A stretch of DNA of 64,000 nt. Origin: Vulcanibacillus modesticaldus. Lineage in GTDB: Bacteria > Bacillota > Bacilli > Tepidibacillales > Tepidibacillaceae. The notes beneath the pieces are model-generated. The model made no database searches, was not told where the DNA came from, and was given only the letters and a program-made list of their open reading frames with translations. Positions 40,091-48,884 of this stretch are shown piece after piece; the first letter of the stretch is position 1; every line of letters starts with the position of its first letter. A program made the translations under genes and the position numbers. The stretch spans positions 1 to 64,000 of the forward strand of contig NZ_MIJF01000035.1 in the NCBI RefSeq assembly GCF_001730235.1. Reading direction: 5' to 3'.

Positions 40091-41368
40091 TTATAATTTA
40101 TCATTCGGGATACAGACCTTAAATTTAGTTTTCATCGAGTCAATTTCTACGCTTATATCTCCACCCAATTTCCTTACCAAAGATTTAACATGGGACAATC
40201 CGATTCCGGTTGATGGCTGACCAGATTTATCAAATTTTGTGGTATAGCCTGGTTCAAAGATGATCTCTTCATCACCCGGTCTAATCCCCACCCCATCGTC
40301 TATCACTTCAACTAAGATGTTATTTCCCGTTCGTTCTACTTTAACTTCAATTGTTCCAGTTTTTTCAATCGCTTCAGTACTATTAGCCACTAAATTATTA
40401 ATTATTGCTACAAACAGATAAACATTTTTAATTGATAAATCAAGCTTTAAATCTTGTATATATCTAATATTTTTTTGCAACATAATGGCGTAATTTCGAT
40501 TTGAATTTATAATTAATTTAATTATTTCCGAAATTTGCATCTTATTAACTGCATTTTCTTGCGAAATAATTTTTTCTAATCCAGCAATCACCCTTTGATG
40601 GTCTTTTTTAACCTCGTGGATTTCTTGTGCAACAGATAATGCAATTGAATTAATTTCTTTGGGAATTTGTTCGTGTTTTTTTAAATATGAATATAATTTA
40701 TAACTTTTTCCAGTAACTTCTTCAATTTGATTAATCAACTTCTTTAAGTAAAATTCTTCTACATATAGATTTGATGTAATCATTTGAATTTGCTCAAACC
40801 TTCTTTTTTGCTCCTGATAAATTGCATTCATCTGCTCCACACGAAACATATTAAACAGTCCAACAACAAAATAGCTTCTTAATACAGCAACAACAACCAC
40901 AAACTTTAAACTAGTCGGTGTCAATAAAAATTGATCAAAAATTACTGTCCTAATTACTAGTTCGATTATATTAGCAATTCCATCACTAAAAGCACCCAAC
41001 ACCCCTAAATAATAAGGCTTGTCTCTAAATTTTCCCATCTGTCCCAGATATAAAAGCAATCCAAAGACAAAATAATAACCGGTGATTGGACTATGAGTTA
41101 ATACTGAATTATATAAACCAAAATTGTCATTAAAAAGATAATCCAAACCTATTCTGTAAAAAGTAATGATAATCCCTGTGATAATACCTGTAATTGGAGG
41201 AATAAATTTATTATAAAATAGTAATAGAAAGAAAAAAGCCGCACTTCCTAACGCAAAGCGAAACGAACTGTTAAAGACAGTAATTTTAAATTCTCCTAAA
41301 AAAGCAGTGATCACAGCTATCAAAAAAACATCCAAAGTATACCTATGTGATAAACGCAAATTTAACAC
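40091..41368 (-). CDS. GlnK/YcbA-like sensor histidine kinase
   Basis: 425 residues. The N-terminal half has about six membrane helices (FLIAVITAFLGEF, FIPPITGIITGIIITF, GYYFVFGLLLYLGQ and others). It is followed by a helical dimerisation part with a candidate phosphoacceptor His in QEIHEVKKDHQRV (about 245-257). The HATPase domain (about 310-425) has NNLVANSTEAI (N box), DDGVGI (G1) and GIGLSHVKSLV (G2). It is paired with the regulator 15 bases downstream. The start is GTG with AGGAG 9 bases upstream. The sensed ligand may be glutamine, glutamate or the TAXI substrate. Confidence 0.87.
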   Translation of the reverse strand: MLNLRLSHRYTLDVFLIAVITAFLGEFKITVFNSSFRFALGSAAFFFLLLFYNKFIPPITGIITGIIITFYRIGLDYLFNDNFGLYNSVLTHSPITGYYFVFGLLLYLGQMGKFRDKPYYLGVLGAFSDGIANIIELVIRTVIFDQFLLTPTSLKFVVVVAVLRSYFVVGLFNMFRVEQMNAIYQEQKRRFEQIQMITSNLYVEEFYLKKLINQIEEVTGKSYKLYSYLKKHEQIPKEINSIALSVAQEIHEVKKDHQRVIAGLEKIISQENAVNKMQISEIIKLIINSNRNYAIMLQKNIRYIQDLKLDLSIKNVYLFVAIINNLVANSTEAIEKTGTIEVKVERTGNNILVEVIDDGVGIRPGDEEIIFEPGYTTKFDKSGQPSTGIGLSHVKSLVRKLGGDISVEIDSMKTKFKVCIPNDKL

Positions 41369-41404
41369 CTCAAGTTACTCCTATTTTTTCCACATATTTA
41401 TTAG

Positions 41405-41434
41405 ACAAAAAGAGCACCACGTGGTGCCCTTTTT
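41405..41434 (-). terminator. Terminator after asnS
   Basis: On the minus strand GGGCACCACGTGGTGCTC folds into a GC-rich stem followed by TTTTT. It lies 34 bases after the asnS stop and separates it from the kinase gene. Confidence 0.85.
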
Positions 41435-41467
41435 ATATGATAATAATCAAAATTTATGAAAAAAATA

Positions 41468-42757
41468 TCAAGGATATAAGCGATTTAATAAACGTGGAAA
41501 TGGAATGGTTTCGCGAACATGTTCAATACCACAAATCCATGCTACAGTACGCTCTAAACCTAATCCAAAACCCGAATGCGGAACAGAACCGTACTTACGC
41601 AAATCTAAATACCACTTATAAGCTTCCATCGATAAATTATGATCTTTAAAACGTTGTTCCAGTAATTCTGGATCATCGATTCTTTGACTGCCTCCAATTA
41701 TCTCTCCATACCCTTCCGGAGCGATCAAGTCAGCTGCCAAAACTACCTCAGGGCGATTTGGATCAGGTTTCATATAAAATGCTTTTAATTCTGTAGGAAA
41801 ATGAGTAATGAACACTGGCTTATCAAATTTTTCTGCAAGGGCAGTCTCATGTGGAGCACCAAAATCCTCGCCCCATTTGATATCGAAACCTTCCTGTTGT
41901 AAAAATTCTATGGCGTTGTCATAAGTAATTCGTGGAAAAGGAGCAACCACTTTTTCTAATTTTGATACATCCCTACCTAAGGTTTCTAATTCTCTTTTAC
42001 AATTTTTTAATACAGATCGGACTATATGACTAACAAATTCTTCTTGAATTTGCAAATTCTCCTCGTGTTCAACAAAAGCCATTTCAGGTTCAATCATCCA
42101 AAATTCGATTAAATGGCGTCTTGTTTTAGATTTTTCGGCTCTAAACGTTGGACCAAAAGAATACACACGACCGAGAGCTAAAGCTGCTGCTTCCATATAC
42201 AATTGACCACTTTGAGAAAGATAGGCATCTTCTTCAAAGTATTTAGTATGGAATAAATTAGTTGTTCCCTCCGCTGAAGTAGGTGTTAATATCGGTGGAT
42301 CTACTAATGTAAAACCATTTTGATTAAGATATTCTTGTATTGCACGAATAATTTCACCACGGATAGCTAAAATCGCTCTCTGTCTTGGGGATCTTATCCA
42401 AAGATGACGGTGGTCCATCAGAAAGTCCGTGCCGTGCTCTTTTTTGGTAATCGGATACTCCTGAGCTATTTGAATTATCTCAATCCCGGTAACATTCAAT
42501 TCATAACCAATCTTAGAACGTTCATCTTTACGAACGATTCCTGTAACATATAGAGAACTCTCTTGAGTTAAACTCTTACTTGCATTCCAAGTTTCTTCAG
42601 ACACCTCACTTTTTACAACTACTCCCTGAATAAATCCAGTTCCATCTCTTAATTGTAAAAAATGAATTTTCCCACTTGAACGCTTAATATGTAACCATAC
42701 GCCAAGTCTTACTTCTTGTCCTACAAATTCCGAAATGTTTTTTATTGTAGCTAGCAA
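41468..42757 (-). CDS. asnS: Asparaginyl-tRNA synthetase
   Basis: 429 residues. An N-terminal OB-fold anticodon-binding domain (about 1-105) precedes the class II catalytic core: motif 2 in [19 protein letters not shown], the AspRS/AsnRS-type MIEPEMAF, and motif 3 [15 protein letters not shown] near the end. The core favours AsnRS over AspRS, and the neighbour aspB supports it as in Bacillus. The start is TTG with GGAGGGG 7 bases upstream. Confidence 0.94.
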   Translation of the reverse strand: MLATIKNISEFVGQEVRLGVWLHIKRSSGKIHFLQLRDGTGFIQGVVVKSEVSEETWNASKSLTQESSLYVTGIVRKDERSKIGYELNVTGIEIIQIAQEYPITKKEHGTDFLMDHRHLWIRSPRQRAILAIRGEIIRAIQEYLNQNGFTLVDPPILTPTSAEGTTNLFHTKYFEEDAYLSQSGQLYMEAAALALGRVYSFGPTFRAEKSKTRRHLIEFWMIEPEMAFVEHEENLQIQEEFVSHIVRSVLKNCKRELETLGRDVSKLEKVVAPFPRITYDNAIEFLQQEGFDIKWGEDFGAPHETALAEKFDKPVFITHFPTELKAFYMKPDPNRPEVVLAADLIAPEGYGEIIGGSQRIDDPELLEQRFKDHNLSMEAYKWYLDLRKYGSVPHSGFGLGLERTVAWICGIEHVRETIPFPRLLNRLYP

Positions 42758-42831
42758 AGAAATTCCCCTCCAACCTCTTTATGGAATAGCTTGTCTCATT
42801 ATACTATTGCCTATTATAGAAATCAATAAGG

Positions 42832-44004
42832 TCAAGCAGTAACAAAGTTTTTTATTCTTCTCATACCTTCTTGTATTTGTTCTAATGAAGTTGCAAAAGA
42901 GATCCGAATAAAGTTAGGAAGTCCAAAACCAGAACCTGGGATAACAGCTACCTTTGCCTCATCAAGTAAAATTTCCGCCCATTTATCAGCGTTATCATAT
43001 TTTCCCTGAATAGCTTCCGAAATGTCAATAAATACATAAAAAGCTCCAAAAGGCTTAATAGGTTTAAAACCAGGAATATCCCTTACTAACTCTAGTACGG
43101 TGTTTCTTCTTTTTTCAAATTCATTCCTCATTCTAAGAAGTTCATCCTGAGGTCCATTTAATGCCTCAACGGCACCAAATTGGGCAAATGAAACAGGGTT
43201 TGAAGTACTATGACTAGCAATACCAGTAATCGCTTTAATGATAGAAGTATTTCCAGCAGCATAACCAATTCTCCAACCAGTCATTGAATATGGTTTAGAA
43301 ACCCCATTAATGACTACAGTACGTTCATAAGCGTCCTCACTTATGCTGGCAATGCTAACATGCTCTTTCTCATCGTAAATGAGTTTTTCATATATCTCAT
43401 CAGAAACGATGTAAAGATCATGCTTTTTACAAACTTCAGCTATTTCGGCTAACTCATCACGACTGTAAATTACTCCGGTAGGATTACTTGGAGAATTGAT
43501 GATTATCGCCTTAGTCTTATCGGTTAAAACACTTTCGATTTGGGAAGCGGTGATTTTATAATCATTTTCTTTCTTCCCTTCAAGGAAAACTGGTACGGCT
43601 TGAGCTAATTTAACTTGTTCAGGATAACTCACCCAGTATGGCACAGGTACAATCACTTCATCACCTGGATTACACACAACCTGAAAAAAATTATATAAAG
43701 CGTGTTTAGCACCCATTGTTACGATTACTTGATCCATCTTATACTCTAAGTTGTTATCCCTTTTAAATTTCTCTATTATTGCTTGCTTTAGTTCAGGGAT
43801 TCCAGCAGCAGCTGTATACTTGGTAAATCCTTTTCTCATTGAATCAACTGCTGTTTCAATAATATTGTCAGGAGTATTAAAATCAGGTTCTCCAGCCCCT
43901 AAACTAATCACATCTACACCCTTACTTTTTAATTCCTTTGCTTTTGCACTGATTGCTAATGTTGGTGAAGGTGTTAATTCTAATACACGTTTTGCAAGTT
44001 GCAA
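42832..44004 (-). CDS. aspB: Aspartate aminotransferase
   Basis: 390 residues of the class I PLP aminotransferase fold. Seen: the substrate-side SLGAGEPDFNTPDNI, NSPSNPTGVIY (Asn/PLP contact), SDEIYEKL, and the PLP lysine in GVSKPYSMTGWRIGYAAG (Lys near 237), followed by the Arg that binds the carboxylate late in the protein (FIRISFATS). Interconverts aspartate and oxaloacetate using glutamate/2-oxoglutarate. Start TTG with GGGGGGGA 5 bases upstream. It is upstream of asnS by 74 bases, as in B. subtilis. Confidence 0.93.
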   Translation of the reverse strand: MQLAKRVLELTPSPTLAISAKAKELKSKGVDVISLGAGEPDFNTPDNIIETAVDSMRKGFTKYTAAAGIPELKQAIIEKFKRDNNLEYKMDQVIVTMGAKHALYNFFQVVCNPGDEVIVPVPYWVSYPEQVKLAQAVPVFLEGKKENDYKITASQIESVLTDKTKAIIINSPSNPTGVIYSRDELAEIAEVCKKHDLYIVSDEIYEKLIYDEKEHVSIASISEDAYERTVVINGVSKPYSMTGWRIGYAAGNTSIIKAITGIASHSTSNPVSFAQFGAVEALNGPQDELLRMRNEFEKRRNTVLELVRDIPGFKPIKPFGAFYVFIDISEAIQGKYDNADKWAEILLDEAKVAVIPGSGFGLPNFIRISFATSLEQIQEGMRRIKNFVTA

Positions 44005-44028
44005 AAGAGTCCCCCCCTAAATAATAGT

Positions 44029-45231
44029 TTATTTATTTGATTTTACTATTCTTAGGGTGTCCCTTGCAATCATTAGTTCCTCATTTGTTGGAACGACTAA
44101 TACTTCTACTTTTGAATTAGATGTGCTTATTCTCCTTACTTTCTTAGAACGTACTCGATTTATTTCTTGATCGATTTCTATACCTAAGTATGTCAGATTC
44201 TCAGTAATTGCTTTACGTAGGATATCTGAATTCTCACCTACACCAGCAGTGAAGATAATGACATCAACTCCATCCATCGCAGCTACATATGCACCAATAT
44301 ATTTACGAATTCGATATTCATACATATCAAAGGCTAATTTTGCTCCTTCATCTGTAACCATCTTTTCTTCAATATCTCTCATATCACTACCATACCCAGA
44401 TATTCCTGTTAAACCACTATGTTTATTTAACATGGAATTGACTTCGTTAAGAGTTAGATCTTCCTTGCCCATCACAAAAGGTATAATAGCTGGGTCTAAA
44501 TCTCCGCTTCTTGTTCCCATCATTAGACCTTCTAACGGAGTCATCCCCATGCTTGTATCCACTGATTTCCCACGATCAATAGCTGTTATACTTGCACCAT
44601 TTCCAATATGACAAGATACTATTTTCAGTTCTTCAATTGGCTTTCCTAAGAACTCTGCTGCCTTAGCACTCACATATTTATGGGATGTTCCATGAAATCC
44701 ATATCTTCTTATCTTGTGTTTCTTATATAAAATCTTTGGTATTGGATACATAAACGCCTTCTTTGGCATCGTTTGATGAAAAGCAGTATCAAAAACTGCA
44801 ACATTAGGAACTCCCGGAAGAACACTTTCAACAGCTTCTATCCCCACTAAATTAGCAGGGTTATGTAATGGTGCTAAATCAAACACACCTTTAATAGCTG
44901 CTTTTACTTGCTCATTTACCATAACTGAATCAGAGAAAACTTCTCCACCGTGAACGACACGATGTCCAACAGCTTGAATTTCGCGGATATCAGACAGGAC
45001 ACCAGATTCTGGATGCACTAAATATTCGAATACTTTTTCAATTGCTGTTGTATGTTCAAGGATTTCAGTTACAATTTTAACTTCTTCTTTTCCAGTAGGT
45101 TCATGGGTTAGAATTGCATCATCCATCCCAATACGTTCTACTTTTCCCGATGCAATCACTATTTCATCTGTCATATCATATAATTGATACTTTAAAGAAG
45201 AACTTCCACAATTCAAAACGAATATTTTCAT
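44029..45231 (-). CDS. ackA: Acetate kinase
   Basis: 400 residues. Acetate kinase signatures: MKIFVLNCGSSSLKYQL at the N-terminus, VVHGGEVFSDSV, FDTAFHQTMP (with the catalytic Asp and His), GFHGTSHKYV, HIGNGASITAI and FTAGVGENS. It interconverts acetyl phosphate and acetate with ATP. No pta is in the window. With pflBA 8 kb away it supports fermentative acetyl-CoA use. It follows hbd on the same strand with a 26-base gap; GGAAGGGAG lies 10 bases before the ATG. Confidence 0.95.
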   Translation of the reverse strand: MKIFVLNCGSSSLKYQLYDMTDEIVIASGKVERIGMDDAILTHEPTGKEEVKIVTEILEHTTAIEKVFEYLVHPESGVLSDIREIQAVGHRVVHGGEVFSDSVMVNEQVKAAIKGVFDLAPLHNPANLVGIEAVESVLPGVPNVAVFDTAFHQTMPKKAFMYPIPKILYKKHKIRRYGFHGTSHKYVSAKAAEFLGKPIEELKIVSCHIGNGASITAIDRGKSVDTSMGMTPLEGLMMGTRSGDLDPAIIPFVMGKEDLTLNEVNSMLNKHSGLTGISGYGSDMRDIEEKMVTDEGAKLAFDMYEYRIRKYIGAYVAAMDGVDVIIFTAGVGENSDILRKAITENLTYLGIEIDQEINRVRSKKVRRISTSNSKVEVLVVPTNEELMIARDTLRIVKSNK

Positions 45232-45257
45232 CTATCATTAACTCCCTTCCGTAAAGG

Positions 45258-46130
45258 TTAGTTTATTCTCTCTCCAACTTCATTATATTTGAAAAATCCT
45301 TCTCCGGTTTTTTCTCCTAAATGACCTGCACGAACTAATTTTCTTAAAATTAATGCTGGACGGTACTTTACATCACCGTACTCTTTATAGAGACCTTCTG
45401 TAACGCGTAGTACAGCATCTAACCCCATACGATCAGCCATTTCTAATGGTCCATATGGGAAGTCAAATCCTAATTTCATCGCTTTATCAACATCCTCTGC
45501 TGAGGCAACTCCCTCGACAACAAGATTCATCGCATCATTTAGAAGAGGTAATATTAAACGAACTGTAACATATCCAGGTGCTTCATATACTTGGATGCCT
45601 GTTTTACCAATTTTTTCAACAAATTTTTTGGATATATTATAGGTATCATCAGATGTTTTTAAGCCTCTAATAATTTGAACTAGTTGTCTTTCAACTACAG
45701 GATGGGTAAAATTCAACCCAATGAACTTACTAGCTCGATTTGTCGCCGCAGCAATTTCAGTTATACTCAATGTAGAAGTATTAGTTGCAAAAATAACATC
45801 AGGACGACAAATATTATCTAGTTCACTAAATAACGTCTTCTTAACTTCCAAGATCTCATCCACGGTTTCAAAAATAAAATCAACATCACTTAGTAAAGAT
45901 TTGTCTGTAGTAAAAATAATTTTTGAAAGGATAATTTTCTTTTCTACCTCGGTTATCCCCCATTTTTGAATTTTTTTATCTAACAAGTGGATTAAATGTT
46001 GTTTTGCTTTCTCAATGTTTGTTTCATCTTTATCCACTAATACTACTTCAAAACCTCTTTCTGCAAGCACTTGGGTAATACCAAGACCCATAACGCCTGC
46101 ACCTATCACTCCAACTTTTCGTATAGGCAT
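45258..46130 (-). CDS. hbd: 3-hydroxybutyryl-CoA dehydrogenase
   Basis: 290 residues. The NAD-binding Rossmann motif is GVIGAGVMGLG (7-17), with the acidic VLVDKD ending strand 2. The catalytic region is ATNTSTLSIT and FTHPV (catalytic His), and the C-terminal helical domain has GYVTVRLILPLLNDAM and DFPYGPLEMADR. It reduces acetoacetyl-CoA or oxidises 3-hydroxybutyryl-CoA. No thiolase or crotonase is in the window, so whether it serves butyrate/PHB synthesis or fatty acid oxidation is open. The ATG at 46130 is preferred, with GGAGGAG 5 bases upstream. Confidence 0.9.
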   Translation of the reverse strand: MPIRKVGVIGAGVMGLGITQVLAERGFEVVLVDKDETNIEKAKQHLIHLLDKKIQKWGITEVEKKIILSKIIFTTDKSLLSDVDFIFETVDEILEVKKTLFSELDNICRPDVIFATNTSTLSITEIAAATNRASKFIGLNFTHPVVERQLVQIIRGLKTSDDTYNISKKFVEKIGKTGIQVYEAPGYVTVRLILPLLNDAMNLVVEGVASAEDVDKAMKLGFDFPYGPLEMADRMGLDAVLRVTEGLYKEYGDVKYRPALILRKLVRAGHLGEKTGEGFFKYNEVGERIN

Positions 46131-46234
46131 AATAACTCCTCCTATTATACTATGCATTATTAACCCAACATAAATATTATCATAAATCTAGGCTCGTGTT
46201 ATAAAAAATTTATTACATTTTATATAACAGATTA

Positions 46235-46273
46235 AAAAAATAAGCCAAACAATTTTAATTTGGCTTATTTTTT
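46235..46273. terminator. Bidirectional terminator between ypmB and hbd
   Basis: AAAAAATAAGCCAAA and TTTGGCTTATTTTTT form a 15-bp stem with a 9-base loop and T-runs on both strands. A second 10-bp hairpin (CATAAAAGGT/ACCTTTTATG, 46313-46335) lies between it and the ypmB stop; its role is unclear. Confidence 0.88.
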
Positions 46274-46409
46274 CCCATTATAGTTATTTTATAAATCTCT
46301 AATCACCAATACCATAAAAGGTTTTACCTTTTATGTAAAAAGGCATTTATTTTTGGTATTTCAAATTTCACAATATTAAAACAGATGCATCTACTTTCTA
46401 ATAACAGAT

Positions 46410-46889
46410 CTAATTTTTACCTAAACGATACATCTTTAAATACTCCCCATTTTCTAAATTGAAATAAATATATCCCAATCTTCCTTGATCATCCTCATAT
46501 AAAACTTCGTAAATTAAAATTTTATCAGGGGTGATACCGGCAGTTATTCTTTTTATCGATATATCTTCAACCATCGCTACAACCTTTTCTTTTATTCGCT
46601 CTTTAGTCACCCAATTAAACAAATATTTATAATTTACCTCATCATCGTTTAACCAAATAAGAAGTGGATTACCCATTTCACTCTTGCCAAAGATAAAATA
46701 ATATTGATCTTTTCCAGAGAATAAGTCTATGTCCTCAACTTTTTTAAGAATAGGTACTTCATGATAAGCCCTTTTTATCATTTGTTGTTCGATTTGTTTA
46801 CCGTTTGACCAAATCAGATAAATATAAGAAAAACTGATGATGACAATTAATAATAACATACCAAGAGGTAAGAATATGTATTTTTTCAT
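46410..46889 (-). CDS. ypmB: YpmB-like membrane-anchored protein
   Basis: 159 residues. One N-terminal membrane anchor (about 5-25), then an extracytoplasmic domain of PepSY-like or DUF5590 type with two repeats (DLFSGKDQYYFIFGKSE and ITPDKILIYEVLYEDD). The position between ypmA and aspB matches B. subtilis ypmB. Function unknown. The start has GGAG 5 bases upstream, and the gene follows ypmA by 42 bases. Confidence 0.83.
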   Translation of the reverse strand: MKKYIFLPLGMLLLIVIISFSYIYLIWSNGKQIEQQMIKRAYHEVPILKKVEDIDLFSGKDQYYFIFGKSEMGNPLLIWLNDDEVNYKYLFNWVTKERIKEKVVAMVEDISIKRITAGITPDKILIYEVLYEDDQGRLGYIYFNLENGEYLKMYRLGKN

Positions 46890-46931
46890 TTTATCTCCTA
46901 CCCATTCCGTTTTTAAAAATATAAAAATCTT

Positions 46932-47096
46932 TTAAGTACGATAAATGCTGAACACCATCTTTTCTGGATCCTTATCGTCCTTTGCCAATCCAAACATCAA
47001 GTCATCATATTTTAAAGTTTTATTCAAAATATCGACAATTTTATAGAGGTCGGAAGAAGCTGTGATTTTAACTGAAGCAATTAATTCAATTCCCAT
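46932..47096 (-). CDS. ypmA: YpmA-like small protein
   Basis: A 54-residue frame starting at ATG 47096: MGIELIASVKITASSDLYKI and, after a few residues, NKTLKYDDLMFGLAKDD, ending FSIYRT. The SDLYKIVD...NKTLK...LMFGLA...IYRT pattern matches B. subtilis YpmA (DUF4264). Its place between dinG and ypmB in Bacillus supports this, although here dinG is 9 kb away. GGATGG lies about 6 bases before the start. Function unknown. Confidence 0.85.
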   Translation of the reverse strand: MGIELIASVKITASSDLYKIVDILNKTLKYDDLMFGLAKDDKDPEKMVFSIYRT

Positions 47097-47152
47097 TCGT
47101 AACCATCCTTTTTTATATTTATTACCTTAACATTATACAATAAATTTGGATA

Positions 47153-47187
47153 CAAAAAACAGACCCACAAAAAAATGTGAGTCTGTC
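47153..47187 (-). terminator. Terminator on the minus strand upstream of ypmA
   Basis: On the minus strand CAGACTCACA pairs with TGTGGGTCTG (one T-G wobble) around a T-rich loop, followed by TTTTTTG. It would end transcripts from mtaD. Confidence 0.8.
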
Positions 47188-47246
47188 TTGAATTAGGATT
47201 AAATAAGCTAATGATTTAAGGAAATAATAAGTTTACACCGAAAGGA

Positions 47247-47387
47247 GTGATTGACATCTTATCTCCAACCAAAATGATTACACTTGAAGTGGAAACATGG
47301 CTTTGTTTAAAAGACCAATTTATTCAACAAGATGAAAAAGACTTTTTGCCAGAATTCCGAATAAAGGACAATTTATTCAATATCTAA
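47247..47387 (+). CDS. Possible 46-residue small protein
   Basis: A short frame from GTG 47247 (or ATG 47274) to TAA 47387. It contains MITLEVETWLCLKDQFIQQD and ends FRIKDNLFNI. No family is recognised. AAAGGA directly abuts the GTG, which is too close for a normal ribosome site, and the ATG has none. The only support is that it lies in a plus-strand unit ending at a good terminator 58 bases later. It could equally be a remnant or part of a small RNA. Confidence 0.3.
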   Translation: MIDILSPTKMITLEVETWLCLKDQFIQQDEKDFLPEFRIKDNLFNI

Positions 47388-47444
47388 TACTTTTAGCTAA
47401 TCTTAGTATGAATAACTTCTCACTATCTTATACCTCTAAATTTT

Positions 47445-47469
47445 AGCCTGTGGAAAAGCAGGCTTTTTT
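47445..47469 (+). terminator. Plus-strand terminator facing mtaD
   Basis: AGCCTG and CAGGCT with an 8-base loop are followed by TTTTTT on the plus strand. The minus-strand side has no comparable T-run, so it serves a plus-strand transcript arising between 47188 and 47445. Confidence 0.7.
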
Positions 47470-48764
47470 CATGCCCATTCATTAGCTAACCGCTTCACTT
47501 CATAAATAACCCTTTCTTCATCTATTGTTTGTACCTGACCTTTCTTTACAAGCTGTTTTCCATTTACAAAAACATCAACTACATCTTTACCAGCTGCAGA
47601 ATATACTAGGTGAGTTATTGGATTATACATTGGATGGAAATGAGGTTGATTTACATCGACAATGATAAAATCTGCCTTTTTTCCTACTTCCAAAGAACCC
47701 GTGTAGTGACCAATAAATAAGGAGTGTGCACCGTATATTGTAGCCATTTTAATAGCGATATCAGCTGGAATAGCTAAAGGATCTTGACCATAACCTTTAT
47801 GAATTAAAGCTGCTAACCTCATCTCCTCAAACAAATCTAAATTATTGTTACTTGCTGCACTATCTGTACCCAAAGAAACATAAATCCCCTGATCCAACAT
47901 TTTTGGGATTGGTGCGATACCACTACCTAATTTTAGATTACTACCTGGATTATGAGATACATTAACTTGATAATTTTTAATAATTTCGATTTCTTCTTCT
48001 GTAACATGTACAGCATGGGCTATCAGTGTAGGATGCTCAAATACGCCTAATTGTTGAAGATGTTTAACTGGAGTCACTCCATACTGCTTCAGATTTTGCT
48101 CGACTTCAAATGCTGTTTCTGACAAATGTATCTGGATCGGAACCTGAATCATTGTAGCACTTTCCACTATTTTACTGATAAAGTTCGGTGAACAGGTATA
48201 AAGAGCATGAGGTGACATCATGGTAGTTATCCTGCCATCAGCTTTATTATTCCAATTTTTTGCAAAATTTTCCGCTTCACTAAGTTTTAGTTGCTTTTCT
48301 TCAGAAGAAGCACCGATTCCAATAATCCCTCTTGATAGATTAGCTCTAATTCCCACTCCTTCTATGACATCAGCCACAACATCCATATGGATATAAAAAT
48401 CAGAATAAGTTGTGGTTCCCGTCTTTAACATCTCAAGAATTGCTAATAGGGTTCCCCATTTAACATGCTCCTTCGTAAACCTACCTTCAATCGGCCACAT
48501 TTTCTTTTCTAACCACTCCTGAAGTGGTAAGTCATCTCCATAGCCCCGTAACAAGGACATCGCTCCATGACCATGAGTATTGATTAGGCCTGGCATAACG
48601 ATATTTCCCCGTGCATCTATAACCTGATCAAACTTTGAGAGATCTTCTGGTGATTCACCGATGAAGGTAATAACATCATCCTCAAATATCATGCTACCAT
48701 CCGTAATAATTTCATTATCTTGATTAACAGTTACAAAAATACCATTAATGACTATTGATCGCAT
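47469..48764 (-). CDS. mtaD: 5-methylthioadenosine/S-adenosylhomocysteine deaminase (MtaD-like amidohydrolase)
   Basis: 431 residues of the amidohydrolase superfamily. Zinc ligands appear in LINTHGHGAMS (His64, His66), HLSET (His in barrel strand 5), HAVHVTEEE and the GTDSAASNNNLDLFEEMR loop (Asp). The motif set RGYGDDLPLQEWL is typical of MtaD/SsnA-like deaminases, which deaminate the adenine ring of methylthioadenosine or S-adenosylhomocysteine. The ATG at 48764 is preferred, with GGGGAG 7 bases upstream. Confidence 0.85.
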   Translation of the reverse strand: MRSIVINGIFVTVNQDNEIITDGSMIFEDDVITFIGESPEDLSKFDQVIDARGNIVMPGLINTHGHGAMSLLRGYGDDLPLQEWLEKKMWPIEGRFTKEHVKWGTLLAILEMLKTGTTTYSDFYIHMDVVADVIEGVGIRANLSRGIIGIGASSEEKQLKLSEAENFAKNWNNKADGRITTMMSPHALYTCSPNFISKIVESATMIQVPIQIHLSETAFEVEQNLKQYGVTPVKHLQQLGVFEHPTLIAHAVHVTEEEIEIIKNYQVNVSHNPGSNLKLGSGIAPIPKMLDQGIYVSLGTDSAASNNNLDLFEEMRLAALIHKGYGQDPLAIPADIAIKMATIYGAHSLFIGHYTGSLEVGKKADFIIVDVNQPHFHPMYNPITHLVYSAAGKDVVDVFVNGKQLVKKGQVQTIDEERVIYEVKRLANEWA

Positions 48765-48884
48765 AAATTTTCTCCCCATTTGTATCTTTTGAACTTATTC
48801 AAAAGAATTTGTTGCCATTTATTCCCATTATTATCGTATCATATTTTTTTATTAATCGCAATAAAACTTTTAAAGCAAGTCATA

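Larger units (their letters stand above)
47097..47468. other. 372-base gap between ypmA and mtaD
   Basis: It holds two terminators of opposite orientation and one short plus-strand frame (listed separately). The rest is AT-rich. The minus strand is closed by the hairpin at 47153-47187, the plus strand by the one at 47445-47469, so a short plus-strand transcript lying between opposing genes is possible. Confidence 0.6.

Noticed and set aside
46313-46335. Second terminator after ypmB
   Set aside because: The CATAAAAGGT stem is AT-rich and without a proper T-run on the minus strand. The stronger hairpin at 46235-46273 serves this role.
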